Source: Oscillospiraceae bacterium (GTDB taxonomy: Bacteria; Bacillota; Clostridia; Saccharofermentanales; Saccharofermentanaceae). From it: DNA of 6,641 nucleotides. The translations under genes and the position numbers were made by a program. The notes under the pieces are model-generated. The model made no database searches and was not told the origin of the DNA. It worked only from the letters and a program-made list of their open reading frames with translations. Positions 1 to 5,875 of the stretch are shown in pieces. The stretch spans positions 1 to 6,641 of the forward strand of contig CADCQX010000336.1 in assembly GCA_902803695.1 (NCBI GenBank). Reading direction: 5' to 3'. Each line of letters opens with the position of its first letter. Position 1 is the first letter of the stretch.

Positions 1-1224
1 AAAGGTATAAATGATGCTGCATCTGCCATCGAGGAACTCAATGTCAAAGGCGCTACAGTTTCAGAAGCTGAAATGGCTGCAGTTATCGATGGTTGCGTTA
101 CTTCGCCGTCATTTAGCGTTGAATCGGCAGATACATCAGTTACGCTCGATGTTGAGGCTCCGGGTTACTACTTCATCAAAGATACTATTACATCAGGTAA
201 CAATGGTGCTGTATCGAATTTTATCCTTGAAGTTATTGAAGATGATACAACTGTTAACCTTAAGACAGATGTTCCATCGATCGATAAGAAGATCAGTCCG
301 GATCTGACATGTAATGCAGTAAATATCGGTGATGAGATCACATACGTTATCACATCCAAAGTCCCTGATACATCGGAGTATCCGACATATGATTTTTCTA
401 TCAACGATACATTATCCGCAGGTCTTTCTTTCGAAGGCATCACTTCCGTAGTTGTCGGATCTGATACTGTGAATGAAGGTGATTACACGCTCACAAGTTC
501 TGAGCATAGTTTTGTCTTAACTTTGGATGACATTCAGAGTTACTCGGCAGGTGACGACATTACAGTTACTTATACAGCTACTCTTAATGAGCACTGTGTT
601 ATTACAACCGGAGCAAATACGAATACGGTATATCTTGAATATTCCAACGATCCTAATGATGATTCTTCTACAGGCAGAACTCCTGATATCATCACTAAGA
701 CGTACACGACTGGTATTGCTATCGATAAGGTTGATCAGGAAGGAAATCCGTTGACAGAAGCTAAGTTTACTTTGGAAGGTAGCAATGTAACTTTGAACAC
801 ATTGATCATTACAGATGACGGACACACTGCTGAAGCAGTTCCAGTATCAGGTAACAGTTATGAAGCTACAGTAGATGCTAATGGTCATATTGAATTCCTT
901 GGCCTTATGCCTGGAACATATACACTGCACGAGGAAGCTCCAAGCGGTTACAATTCAGCTTCTGATATTACTTTTACAATCGGTTGTACATTTGATACAA
1001 ATGGAGATCCTACATGGACATATAGCGATGGAACAAGTACAGATGTAGATCCTGATAGTCCTGTTCTTCATACACTTGTTGTAGAGAATACAAAAGCATC
1101 GAATCTTCCTTCCACTGGTGGAATCGGTACGACGATCTTCTACATTGCAGGCGGTACCCTTCTTGCAGGTGGCATTATCCTTCTTGTTACAAAGAAGAGA
1201 ATGAGTGCTGACAAGGAAAAATAA
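1..1224 (+). CDS. Isopeptide-forming major (backbone-type) pilin, LPXTG-anchored; 5' end outside the window
   Basis: Cell-surface pilin, probably the shaft subunit polymerised by the class C sortase encoded next. The frame is open from base 1, so the signal peptide and N-terminal part are missing; 407 residues are visible (numbering from base 1). Residues about 1-90 resemble the N-terminal pilin domain (GYYFIKD at 56-61). Residues about 94-235 resemble a fimbrial isopeptide D2 domain (IDKKI at 94-98, NTVYLEY at 208-214). Residues about 237-364 are a SpaA/Cna-B-like domain with likely isopeptide partners Lys243 and Asn363 and a Glu at 311 or 312. The sorting signal LPSTGG is at 369-374, followed by a hydrophobic segment and a basic tail with KKR. 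Lys88 in VNLKTD sits where a pilin-motif lysine would be expected, but a classic YPK motif is not visible. The ATG at 73 is internal and not the start. The domain assignment is firm; backbone status is inferred from position and the LPXTG signal. Confidence 0.9.
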   Translation, partial: KGINDAASAIEELNVKGATVSEAEMAAVIDGCVTSPSFSVESADTSVTLDVEAPGYYFIKDTITSGNNGAVSNFILEVIEDDTTVNLKTDVPSIDKKISPDLTCNAVNIGDEITYVITSKVPDTSEYPTYDFSINDTLSAGLSFEGITSVVVGSDTVNEGDYTLTSSEHSFVLTLDDIQSYSAGDDITVTYTATLNEHCVITTGANTNTVYLEYSNDPNDDSSTGRTPDIITKTYTTGIAIDKVDQEGNPLTEAKFTLEGSNVTLNTLIITDDGHTAEAVPVSGNSYEATVDANGHIEFLGLMPGTYTLHEEAPSGYNSASDITFTIGCTFDTNGDPTWTYSDGTSTDVDPDSPVLHTLVVENTKASNLPSTGGIGTTIFYIAGGTLLAGGIILLVTKKRMSADKEK

Positions 1225-1258
1225 TATCAATTAGGAATATCAGGAATAGGAGCGGCCG

Positions 1259-2092
1259 ATGAAAAAACATCTGTCAACAATATTGATCATATTGTTAATT
1301 GTCATCGGTGTTGCTCTGCTCTTGTATCCGAGTTTGAGTAATTACGTAAATTCCAAGCATGCTTCCAGGATCATATCCGACTATAACGAAGCAGTCGTAA
1401 ACGCTAAGGAAGAAGAGAAAGCCAAAATTCTGGCTGAAGCTGAAGAATACAACCGTAAGATATTTTCCAGACCCGGAGTATTCGTTGATGACGGTTCGGA
1501 TTCAGAATACGATACGGTGTTGGATATCTCCGGTACAGGTATTATGGGATACATTGATATAGATAAGATCGGTGTTGAGATCCCTATATATCACGGTGTA
1601 TCTAAAGATGTTCTTCAGATAGGAGCAGGACACCTGAAAGGTTCCTCGCTTCCGGTAGGAGGTTCTGATACCCACGCGGTCCTTTCAGGACACAGAGGAC
1701 TTCCGAGTGCAAAGCTTTTTACGGATCTGGATAAACTGGAAGTCGGTGACGAATTTACGATAACAGTTCTTGACAGGGTACTGGTATATCGTATCGATCA
1801 GATAAAGATAGTATCACCCGAAGAGACTGAGGATCTTCTGCCTGAGGCAGGCAAAGACTATTGTACCTTGATCACATGTACCCCATATGGAATCAATACT
1901 CATCGCCTGTTGGTGAGAGGTTCCAGAGTGGAAAGCGAAGTGGAAGAAGTTAGACAGTTTGTTTCCAATGAAGCATTCAAAGTCGATACGATGATAGTTG
2001 CACCGATAATTGCGCTTCCTCTTTTTATACTGACGATCGCGGCATCTATAGTCTGGAAAAAGGCAGAAAACAAAAGGAGAAAGAAACAGTAA
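1259..2092 (+). CDS. Class C sortase (pilin polymerase)
   Basis: Membrane-bound transpeptidase that cleaves the LPXTG-type signal of pilins and joins subunits through a lysine side chain. The 277-residue protein has an N-terminal membrane segment (about 7-23), a charged helical linker (about 40-68), the sortase core (about 95-225) and a second membrane segment near 243-265 with a basic tail, the topology typical of class C. Catalytic residues are His145 (LSGHRGLPSAKLFTDL), Cys207 in TLITC, and Arg216 (NTHRLLVRG). The ATG is preceded by AGGAG at 1248-1252, 6 nt upstream. The gene follows the first pilin by 34 nt and its TAA overlaps the next ATG by one base. The lid region (about 69-85) lacks the usual Asp-Pro-aromatic motif and reads RPGVF instead. 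Family assignment is very secure. Confidence 0.97.
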   Translation: MKKHLSTILIILLIVIGVALLLYPSLSNYVNSKHASRIISDYNEAVVNAKEEEKAKILAEAEEYNRKIFSRPGVFVDDGSDSEYDTVLDISGTGIMGYIDIDKIGVEIPIYHGVSKDVLQIGAGHLKGSSLPVGGSDTHAVLSGHRGLPSAKLFTDLDKLEVGDEFTITVLDRVLVYRIDQIKIVSPEETEDLLPEAGKDYCTLITCTPYGINTHRLLVRGSRVESEVEEVRQFVSNEAFKVDTMIVAPIIALPLFILTIAASIVWKKAENKRRKKQ

Positions 2093-2949
2093 TGACGAAC
2101 AGAAAACACCTGTTTGGAATAATGATCGTCGTAATGACGTTGCTCTTTACGGGAGCATTCAGATTTGTTGATCGGGACTGTACTCTCGAGATCAATCTGA
2201 CGTCATCAAGTGGCGATATGGTCCTTGAAGGTGCTGAGATAGAGGTTATTCAGATAGCTTCACTCGGCTCATCGGGATTGAGTTACTGTGCAGATTTTTC
2301 CTCCTTTAACAAGGATATTTCTTCTCTTGAAGACAGCAACTATATCAAGGAACTTACCCAATATATCGATTCTAAGGGTATCAAGGGTACAGTTAAGACA
2401 ACAGGACCTGAGGGAAAGGTTGTTTTCGATAATCTGGAGGAAGGCGTTTACTATACAAGAGAAAGCAAGATCAAGAATAATAATCCGGTCTTTGCTCCTT
2501 TTGTGACTGTTCTTCCATCACAGGACGGAAAATACGTAAAGGCTTATCCGAAGACCATAAGTATGGGAGTTGTGACAGAATCGCCGCTGTCTCTGACAGT
2601 AAAGAAGATCTGGAAAGATGACGGTAAGGACAGGCCTTCACAGGTTAAGGTCGCGCTTAAGGACGAAGACGGTATCGTTGAAACGGTAATCTTAAATGAT
2701 GCAAATGGTTGGAAGTATGTTTGGGGTGGACTTGACGGCTCTAAGACATGGGCCATCGAAGAGATTGATGTTCCAAAAGGTTACAGTGTTTCATACTCGA
2801 CTGAAGGTTCGGTCTGCACGATCACCAATACTGCCAAGCTTATTCAAACAGGCCAAACGATGTGGCCTATCCCTGTATTGTTCTTTGCAGGAACATTGTT
2901 TGTGACTGCGGGAATCATGCTCAAGATCATTGGAAGGAAAGAACAATGA
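2092..2949 (+). CDS. Minor/basal-type pilin with Cna-B domain and LIQTG sorting signal
   Basis: Predicted surface pilin of 285 residues. A signal peptide or membrane segment spans about 6-24. A first SpaA-like region covers about 30-155 (LEGAEIEVIQI at 45-55, LEEGVYYTRES at 115-125) and ends in an AYPKT motif whose Lys154 could accept a pilus subunit, as in basal pilins. A typical Cna-B domain spans about 166-248: TVKKIWKDD at 169-177, RPSQVKVAL at 181-189, a Glu near 223, and ITNT at 244-247, giving likely isopeptide partners Lys171 or Lys172 and Asn246. The C-terminus has LIQTG at 250-254, a hydrophobic stretch and the tail GRKEQ, so the sorting proline is replaced by isoleucine. The start overlaps the sortase stop (TAATG). 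An AAGGAG lies at 2074-2079, a longish 12 nt away, consistent with coupled translation. The minor or basal role is inferred from size, the YPK motif and position. Confidence 0.9.
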   Translation: MTNRKHLFGIMIVVMTLLFTGAFRFVDRDCTLEINLTSSSGDMVLEGAEIEVIQIASLGSSGLSYCADFSSFNKDISSLEDSNYIKELTQYIDSKGIKGTVKTTGPEGKVVFDNLEEGVYYTRESKIKNNNPVFAPFVTVLPSQDGKYVKAYPKTISMGVVTESPLSLTVKKIWKDDGKDRPSQVKVALKDEDGIVETVILNDANGWKYVWGGLDGSKTWAIEEIDVPKGYSVSYSTEGSVCTITNTAKLIQTGQTMWPIPVLFFAGTLFVTAGIMLKIIGRKEQ

Positions 2950-3569
2950 AAATAGGAAAGAACAAGACCGGAAATGTGTTGATCATAATAGGGGCATTGC
3001 TCCTGCTTTCTTGTGTGTGCTGGTTTTTGTTCATTTCTCTCGAGGGTAACAGGGCTGAGCAGTTGTCATATCGCAAACTGGAAAAAGTTAAGCAGGTGAT
3101 CCTGGAAAGTGCAGATCATGAGGAACAGCAATCTGAAAATGGTGCAACAAATGGTTTTGTCGAGAAAGAAAAAGAGGAATTAAGAGTCGTAGATATAGAT
3201 GGTTGTCCATATATCGGATATCTCACGATCCCTAAAGCGGACCTTGAGATATCCGTAGCGGACACCTGGGATGACGAGATCCTTAAGTCTTCTCTTTGCA
3301 GATATTACGGTTCCTCTATAACAGATGATCTCGTAATAGCAGGACACAATTATTCCGGCAGTTTCGGTAAATTAAAAGACCTCGCCACGGGTGACGAAGT
3401 CTGGTTTACCGATATGAATGGTCAGGTTATCGTATACGAGGTGAGCGAGATCGAGGTTTTGGAAGGAACAGATATTGAGAAAATGACGCAAAGCGGCTTT
3501 GATCTGACACTATATACCTGTACCTTCGGAGGCAAAGATCGTCTCACGATCAGGTGTTCCCGTAAATGA
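2946..3569 (+). CDS. Second sortase of the pilus locus (not class C)
   Basis: Predicted membrane-anchored cysteine transpeptidase of 207 residues. A single membrane segment spans about 10-30, followed by a charged linker (about 35-80, with EKEKEE) and a compact sortase core (about 88-205). The catalytic triad is His134 (IAGHNYSGSFGKL), Cys192 in TLYTC and Arg199 (KDRLTIRC). There is no C-terminal membrane segment and no class C lid, so it is a different sortase class from the upstream polymerase, possibly class D-like. Its job may be anchoring the finished pilus, or handling the neighbouring LIQTG signal. The ATG at 2946 is chosen because it overlaps the previous stop (ATGA) and follows AGGA at 2935-2938. 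An in-frame ATG at 2862 would run 88 nt into the pilin gene. The stop abuts the thyA stop. The class assignment is uncertain. Confidence 0.92.
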   Translation: MKIGKNKTGNVLIIIGALLLLSCVCWFLFISLEGNRAEQLSYRKLEKVKQVILESADHEEQQSENGATNGFVEKEKEELRVVDIDGCPYIGYLTIPKADLEISVADTWDDEILKSSLCRYYGSSITDDLVIAGHNYSGSFGKLKDLATGDEVWFTDMNGQVIVYEVSEIEVLEGTDIEKMTQSGFDLTLYTCTFGGKDRLTIRCSRK

Positions 3570-4415
3570 TCATATTCCCAGTTCAAACTTGAGCTTAGGT
3601 TCTTTGATCGGGTTATAATCCTTCATCTCAAAATCATCGATAGTGATCTCGGAAATATCACAGCCCGACTCTTTGTTGAGGACTAACATAGGCTTGTCAG
3701 TGTCGTCCTTTTTAAGTTCGGCTCTTCTTAGAAGTTCATGGGCATTATCGATATGACGGTCATAGATCTGTTCGTTAGCTACGAAGTGGGTGAAGACGCC
3801 TGCTTCATACCCCGTTGCTCTTGCTACCATCATAAGAAGTGCAGCATACTGGATCTCATTGATTCCGCCTGCGCCCGAAGCTGTGAGCATGTCACCGGAT
3901 CTCTGGATCATGCACATGTCGAGATACTTGTCTCTGACGTTCCAGATCGTAAGGAAAGCGCAAGGTGCAAGGCCTTTTGTCTCATGAAGATCTGCTTCCT
4001 GCCAAAGTGACATGATCTTTCTTCTTCCGTACGGATCCTTCTTGATATCTGCGATTAGATTATTGATGAGATCATATCTTTTAACTGTTGCTCCGTATCT
4101 TTGACCGATAGTTCCGTCGCCGATATCCCACGGAGTCCACCAGGTGACACCCATCTCTTCCATCTCGGAAAGCTTGTTTGTTGGTCTGTTATAGATAGTA
4201 AAGATCTCGCGGATACCTGTTTTCCATGCCTGATGTCTCAATGTGTTAATAGGGAATTCACCCTTTGAGAGATCATATTTACGGACAACATGATTGACAC
4301 TTATCGTATGTGCCGGAGTTCCGTCTTCGTACTTTGGTCTCGGATCAACATCTTTATAACCGTTTTCGAGAATATTCTTAATATCTGAAGCCAGATAGAC
4401 GTCAGCTTTTGTCAT
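3570..4415 (-). CDS. thyA: Thymidylate synthase (ThyA, folate-dependent)
   Basis: Makes dTMP from dUMP using methylene-tetrahydrofolate, in the cytosol. At 281 residues it matches the B. subtilis ThyA/phage type rather than the 264-residue E. coli type, with DGTPAHTISV at 31-40 and a C-terminus ending in KFELGI. Landmarks are Arg26 (phosphate binding), TWWTPW at 91-96, GQRYG at 104-108, RR at 131-132, the catalytic Cys152 in LAPCAF, QRSGD at 171-175, Asn186 in GGIN, and Tyr218. The usual His of the HxY motif is Gln216 (NEQIYDRH). The ATG is preceded by GGAGG (complement of 4424-4428), 8 nt upstream. It lies 27 nt downstream of the DtxR-type gene and is probably co-transcribed with it. No dihydrofolate reductase gene is in the window. 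Function is confident. Confidence 0.96.
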   Translation of the reverse strand: MTKADVYLASDIKNILENGYKDVDPRPKYEDGTPAHTISVNHVVRKYDLSKGEFPINTLRHQAWKTGIREIFTIYNRPTNKLSEMEEMGVTWWTPWDIGDGTIGQRYGATVKRYDLINNLIADIKKDPYGRRKIMSLWQEADLHETKGLAPCAFLTIWNVRDKYLDMCMIQRSGDMLTASGAGGINEIQYAALLMMVARATGYEAGVFTHFVANEQIYDRHIDNAHELLRRAELKKDDTDKPMLVLNKESGCDISEITIDDFEMKDYNPIKEPKLKFELGI

Positions 4416-4442
4416 GATTATTTCCTCCGGGTTTGAAAGAGA

Positions 4443-4808
4443 TCAGATCTTCTTCATGTGCTTCTTGATAGCCGTGAAAGACTCATCACTGATATCGTGC
4501 TCTATCTTGCAGGCATCGTTGGAAGCATTCTCTTCGGATACTCCGAGAGAGATAAGGAATTCAGTCAGCACCTTATGGCGCTCATAGATCTTATTAGCAA
4601 CAGCTTTTCCTGTTTTGGTAAGTGTGATCAGACCTTCATCAGATACCTTGATATAGCGGGCTTCCTTTAAGTTTTTAATAGCACGGCTTACGCTCGCTTT
4701 CGAAAAATCCATATATTCAGCTATATCGATAGATCTTACATGTGAGTTTTTTTCCGTGAGGATCTGAATAGTTTCGAGATACATCTCGCCTGATTCTAAA
4801 AGTTGCAT
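4443..4808 (-). CDS. DtxR/MntR-family metal-dependent transcriptional regulator
   Basis: Predicted cytosolic DNA-binding repressor that senses Fe2+ or Mn2+. The 121-residue protein has an N-terminal winged helix (about 1-65, recognition region SKASVSRAIKNLKEA at 36-50) and a metal-binding dimerisation domain (about 68-115). It has no SH3-like third domain, so it is MntR-sized. The metal-site positions read Met9, Glu12, His78, Cys100, Glu103 and His104. Met9 and Cys100 correspond to the DtxR/IdeR ligands Met10 and Cys102, where MntR has Asp8 and Glu99. This suggests iron rather than manganese sensing, by inference. The start is the ATG at 4808, because a GGAGG (complement of 4815-4819) sits 6 nt upstream; a TTG at 4823 has no comparable site. 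It leads an operon with thyA and is divergent from the kinase-like gene, with a palindrome between them. Confidence 0.93.
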   Translation of the reverse strand: MQLLESGEMYLETIQILTEKNSHVRSIDIAEYMDFSKASVSRAIKNLKEARYIKVSDEGLITLTKTGKAVANKIYERHKVLTEFLISLGVSEENASNDACKIEHDISDESFTAIKKHMKKI

Positions 4809-4814
4809 TTTACA

Positions 4815-4819
4815 CCTCC
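4815..4819 (-). promoter_or_regulatory. Ribosome binding site fixing the DtxR-type start
   Basis: CCTCC on the + strand is GGAGG on the - strand, 6 nt before the ATG at 4808. It overlaps codons that would belong to a longer version starting at TTG 4823, which argues for the shorter protein. Confidence 0.85.
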
Positions 4820-4841
4820 GCAAAACAGATTCATTTCAACC

Positions 4842-4847
4842 ATTATA
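4842..4847 (-). promoter_or_regulatory. Promoter -10 element of the regulator-thyA operon (extended -10)
   Basis: On the - strand this reads a perfect TATAAT preceded by TGT, so it is a TGN-TATAAT extended -10. The -35 position at 17 nt (ATAAAG) is weak, which an extended -10 can compensate for. Transcription would start near 4835, giving a leader of roughly 27 nt. The 22-bp palindrome at 4851-4872 lies directly upstream across the spacer and -35 region, so a bound repressor would block it. Confidence 0.7.
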
Positions 4848-4850
4848 ACA

Positions 4851-4872
4851 TAATAAATCTTTGTCTTTATTA
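4851..4872. promoter_or_regulatory. Candidate operator: 22-bp inverted repeat between divergent promoters
   Basis: Two perfect 7-base arms, TAATAAA and TTTATTA, are separated by 8 bases (TCTTTGTC). The repeat covers the -35 of the rightward promoter (4861-4866) and the spacer/-35 zone of the leftward promoter. The position suits a dimeric repressor, and the adjacent DtxR-type protein is the obvious candidate. It does not match the DtxR or MntR consensus sequences I know, and AT-rich arms can arise by chance, so the assignment is inference. Confidence 0.5.
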
Positions 4873-4888
4873 AGCAAACTGATATAAT
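4861..4888 (+). promoter_or_regulatory. Promoter of the kinase-like/PRT operon
   Basis: The -10 is a perfect TATAAT at 4883-4888. The -35 is TTGTCT at 4861-4866 (four of six bases match TTGACA) with a 16-nt spacer. Transcription would start near 4895, leaving a leader of about 20 nt before the ATG at 4916. The -35 lies inside the 22-bp inverted repeat. Confidence 0.7.
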
Positions 4889-4915
4889 TGAAATATATGA
4901 ATCCGGGTGAGAAAA

Positions 4916-5866
4916 ATGGCGATTATTACTATTTCTAGACAGATTGGAAGCCTTGGTGACGAGTTGGCGGAATTCCTCGCTGACAAGCTTTCATGCGGCG
5001 TTATTTCACGTCAGTTCGCACTTGAGAATTTCTTCGGAGAACTTCCTTCAGGAGTAGTGGACAGGCTTAACGAGAGTGCCAAGTTCTTCATGAGTCCCAT
5101 AAAGGGAAATGATGTTACCTATAAGGACGTTCTCATGGAGCGTCTGGAGGAAATGTGCGCCGATAAGAGACGTGAAGGCGAGAACGTTATCGTTTTGGGC
5201 CTTGGCGGAAGTGTTATCTTCGGAAATGACCCGTATGTTATCAATCTTCGAGTTACTGCATCAGACAAGACCAGGATCGGAAGAATATCCAAACGTTATA
5301 ATGTGGATCTTTTGGAAGCTGAACAGATCGTTACCATAGGTGACCGTAAGCATAAGAGATTTGTAAGCACCCTTTTCGAGCAGGATCTGAATGACGGAAA
5401 TCTTTATGATCTGACATTCAATACGGATTATATGTCCGTAAATGAGTGTGCGGCTGTTGTTCTGGCTCTTATCAAGGAGAGAGATCTGGCTAACAGGATC
5501 AGGGAAGAGGTACAGGAGTCATCTGCGGAAGATCATCAGACGGAGAGTGTTGTTTTCAAGAATGATACGGAGGCAGAGTTTGCTCATATCCTTGATATGT
5601 ATAAGATCGAGTGGAAATATGAGCCGAAGACTTTTCCGATCGAATGGGATTCCGAAGGTAACGTTAAGATGGCTTTTTCTCCGGATTTCTATCTTCCTAA
5701 GTTCGATACATATCTGGAACTTACGACTATGGACCAGAAATATGTAACGACCAAGAACAAGAAACTTCGTATGGTGAGGGAACTTTATCCCGGAACCAAT
5801 ATAAGGATAGTTTACAAAAAAGATTTCGTGGAACTTGTCGAGCGGCTTAAGCAGTTCGACATCTAA
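4916..5866 (+). CDS. Cytidylate-kinase-like domain fused to a PD-(D/E)XK-like C-terminal domain
   Basis: Protein of 316 residues with two parts. Residues about 1-187 match the cytidylate-kinase-like family: ITISRQIGSLGDELAEFLADKL at the start, VIVLGLGGSVIF at 91-102, a VTASDKTRIGRISKRY segment (113-128), a GDRKHKRF motif at 142-149, and NLYDLTFNTDYMS (162-174). The nucleotide-binding loop reads GSLGDE and lacks the P-loop lysine of true kinases, so phosphoryl transfer is unproven. Residues about 188-214 are a charged linker. Residues about 215-316 form a separate domain with Glu219, YEP at 235-237, SPDFYLP at 255-261, YLELT at 266-270 and a lysine-rich helix at 280-284. This resembles a PD-(D/E)XK fold with Thr in place of the usual motif Lys. 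ATG 4916 is preferred over GTG 4907, because GGGTGAG at 4905-4911 serves it as ribosome site. The HPRT homologue follows after 9 nt. The biological role is unknown. Confidence 0.85.
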   Translation: MAIITISRQIGSLGDELAEFLADKLSCGVISRQFALENFFGELPSGVVDRLNESAKFFMSPIKGNDVTYKDVLMERLEEMCADKRREGENVIVLGLGGSVIFGNDPYVINLRVTASDKTRIGRISKRYNVDLLEAEQIVTIGDRKHKRFVSTLFEQDLNDGNLYDLTFNTDYMSVNECAAVVLALIKERDLANRIREEVQESSAEDHQTESVVFKNDTEAEFAHILDMYKIEWKYEPKTFPIEWDSEGNVKMAFSPDFYLPKFDTYLELTTMDQKYVTTKNKKLRMVRELYPGTNIRIVYKKDFVELVERLKQFDI

Positions 5867-5875
5867 GAGGTGCAT

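Noticed and set aside
2862..2945. Longer start for the second sortase at ATG 2862
   Set aside because: It would overlap the pilin gene by 88 nt and put a poorly hydrophobic extension before the clear membrane segment. ATG 2946 has the typical ATGA overlap and a ribosome site.
3537..3551. Hairpin GATCGT-CTC-ACGATC as a terminator of the pilus operon
   Set aside because: It lies inside the sortase coding region and has no T run after it, so it does not qualify as an intrinsic terminator.
4809..4823. TTG 4823 as start of the DtxR-type regulator
   Set aside because: The extra five residues are encoded by the GGAGG ribosome site region, and family members usually begin close to the ESGEMYLE helix.
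4907..4915. GTG 4907 as start of the kinase-like protein
   Set aside because: The GTG lies within the sequence that serves as ribosome site for ATG 4916, and the family typically begins right at the ITISRQ strand.
4946..4965. Missing P-loop lysine as a sign of a broken kinase
   Set aside because: Cytidylate-kinase-like family members commonly have a GSGG-type loop without the lysine, so this is a family trait, not decay of this gene.
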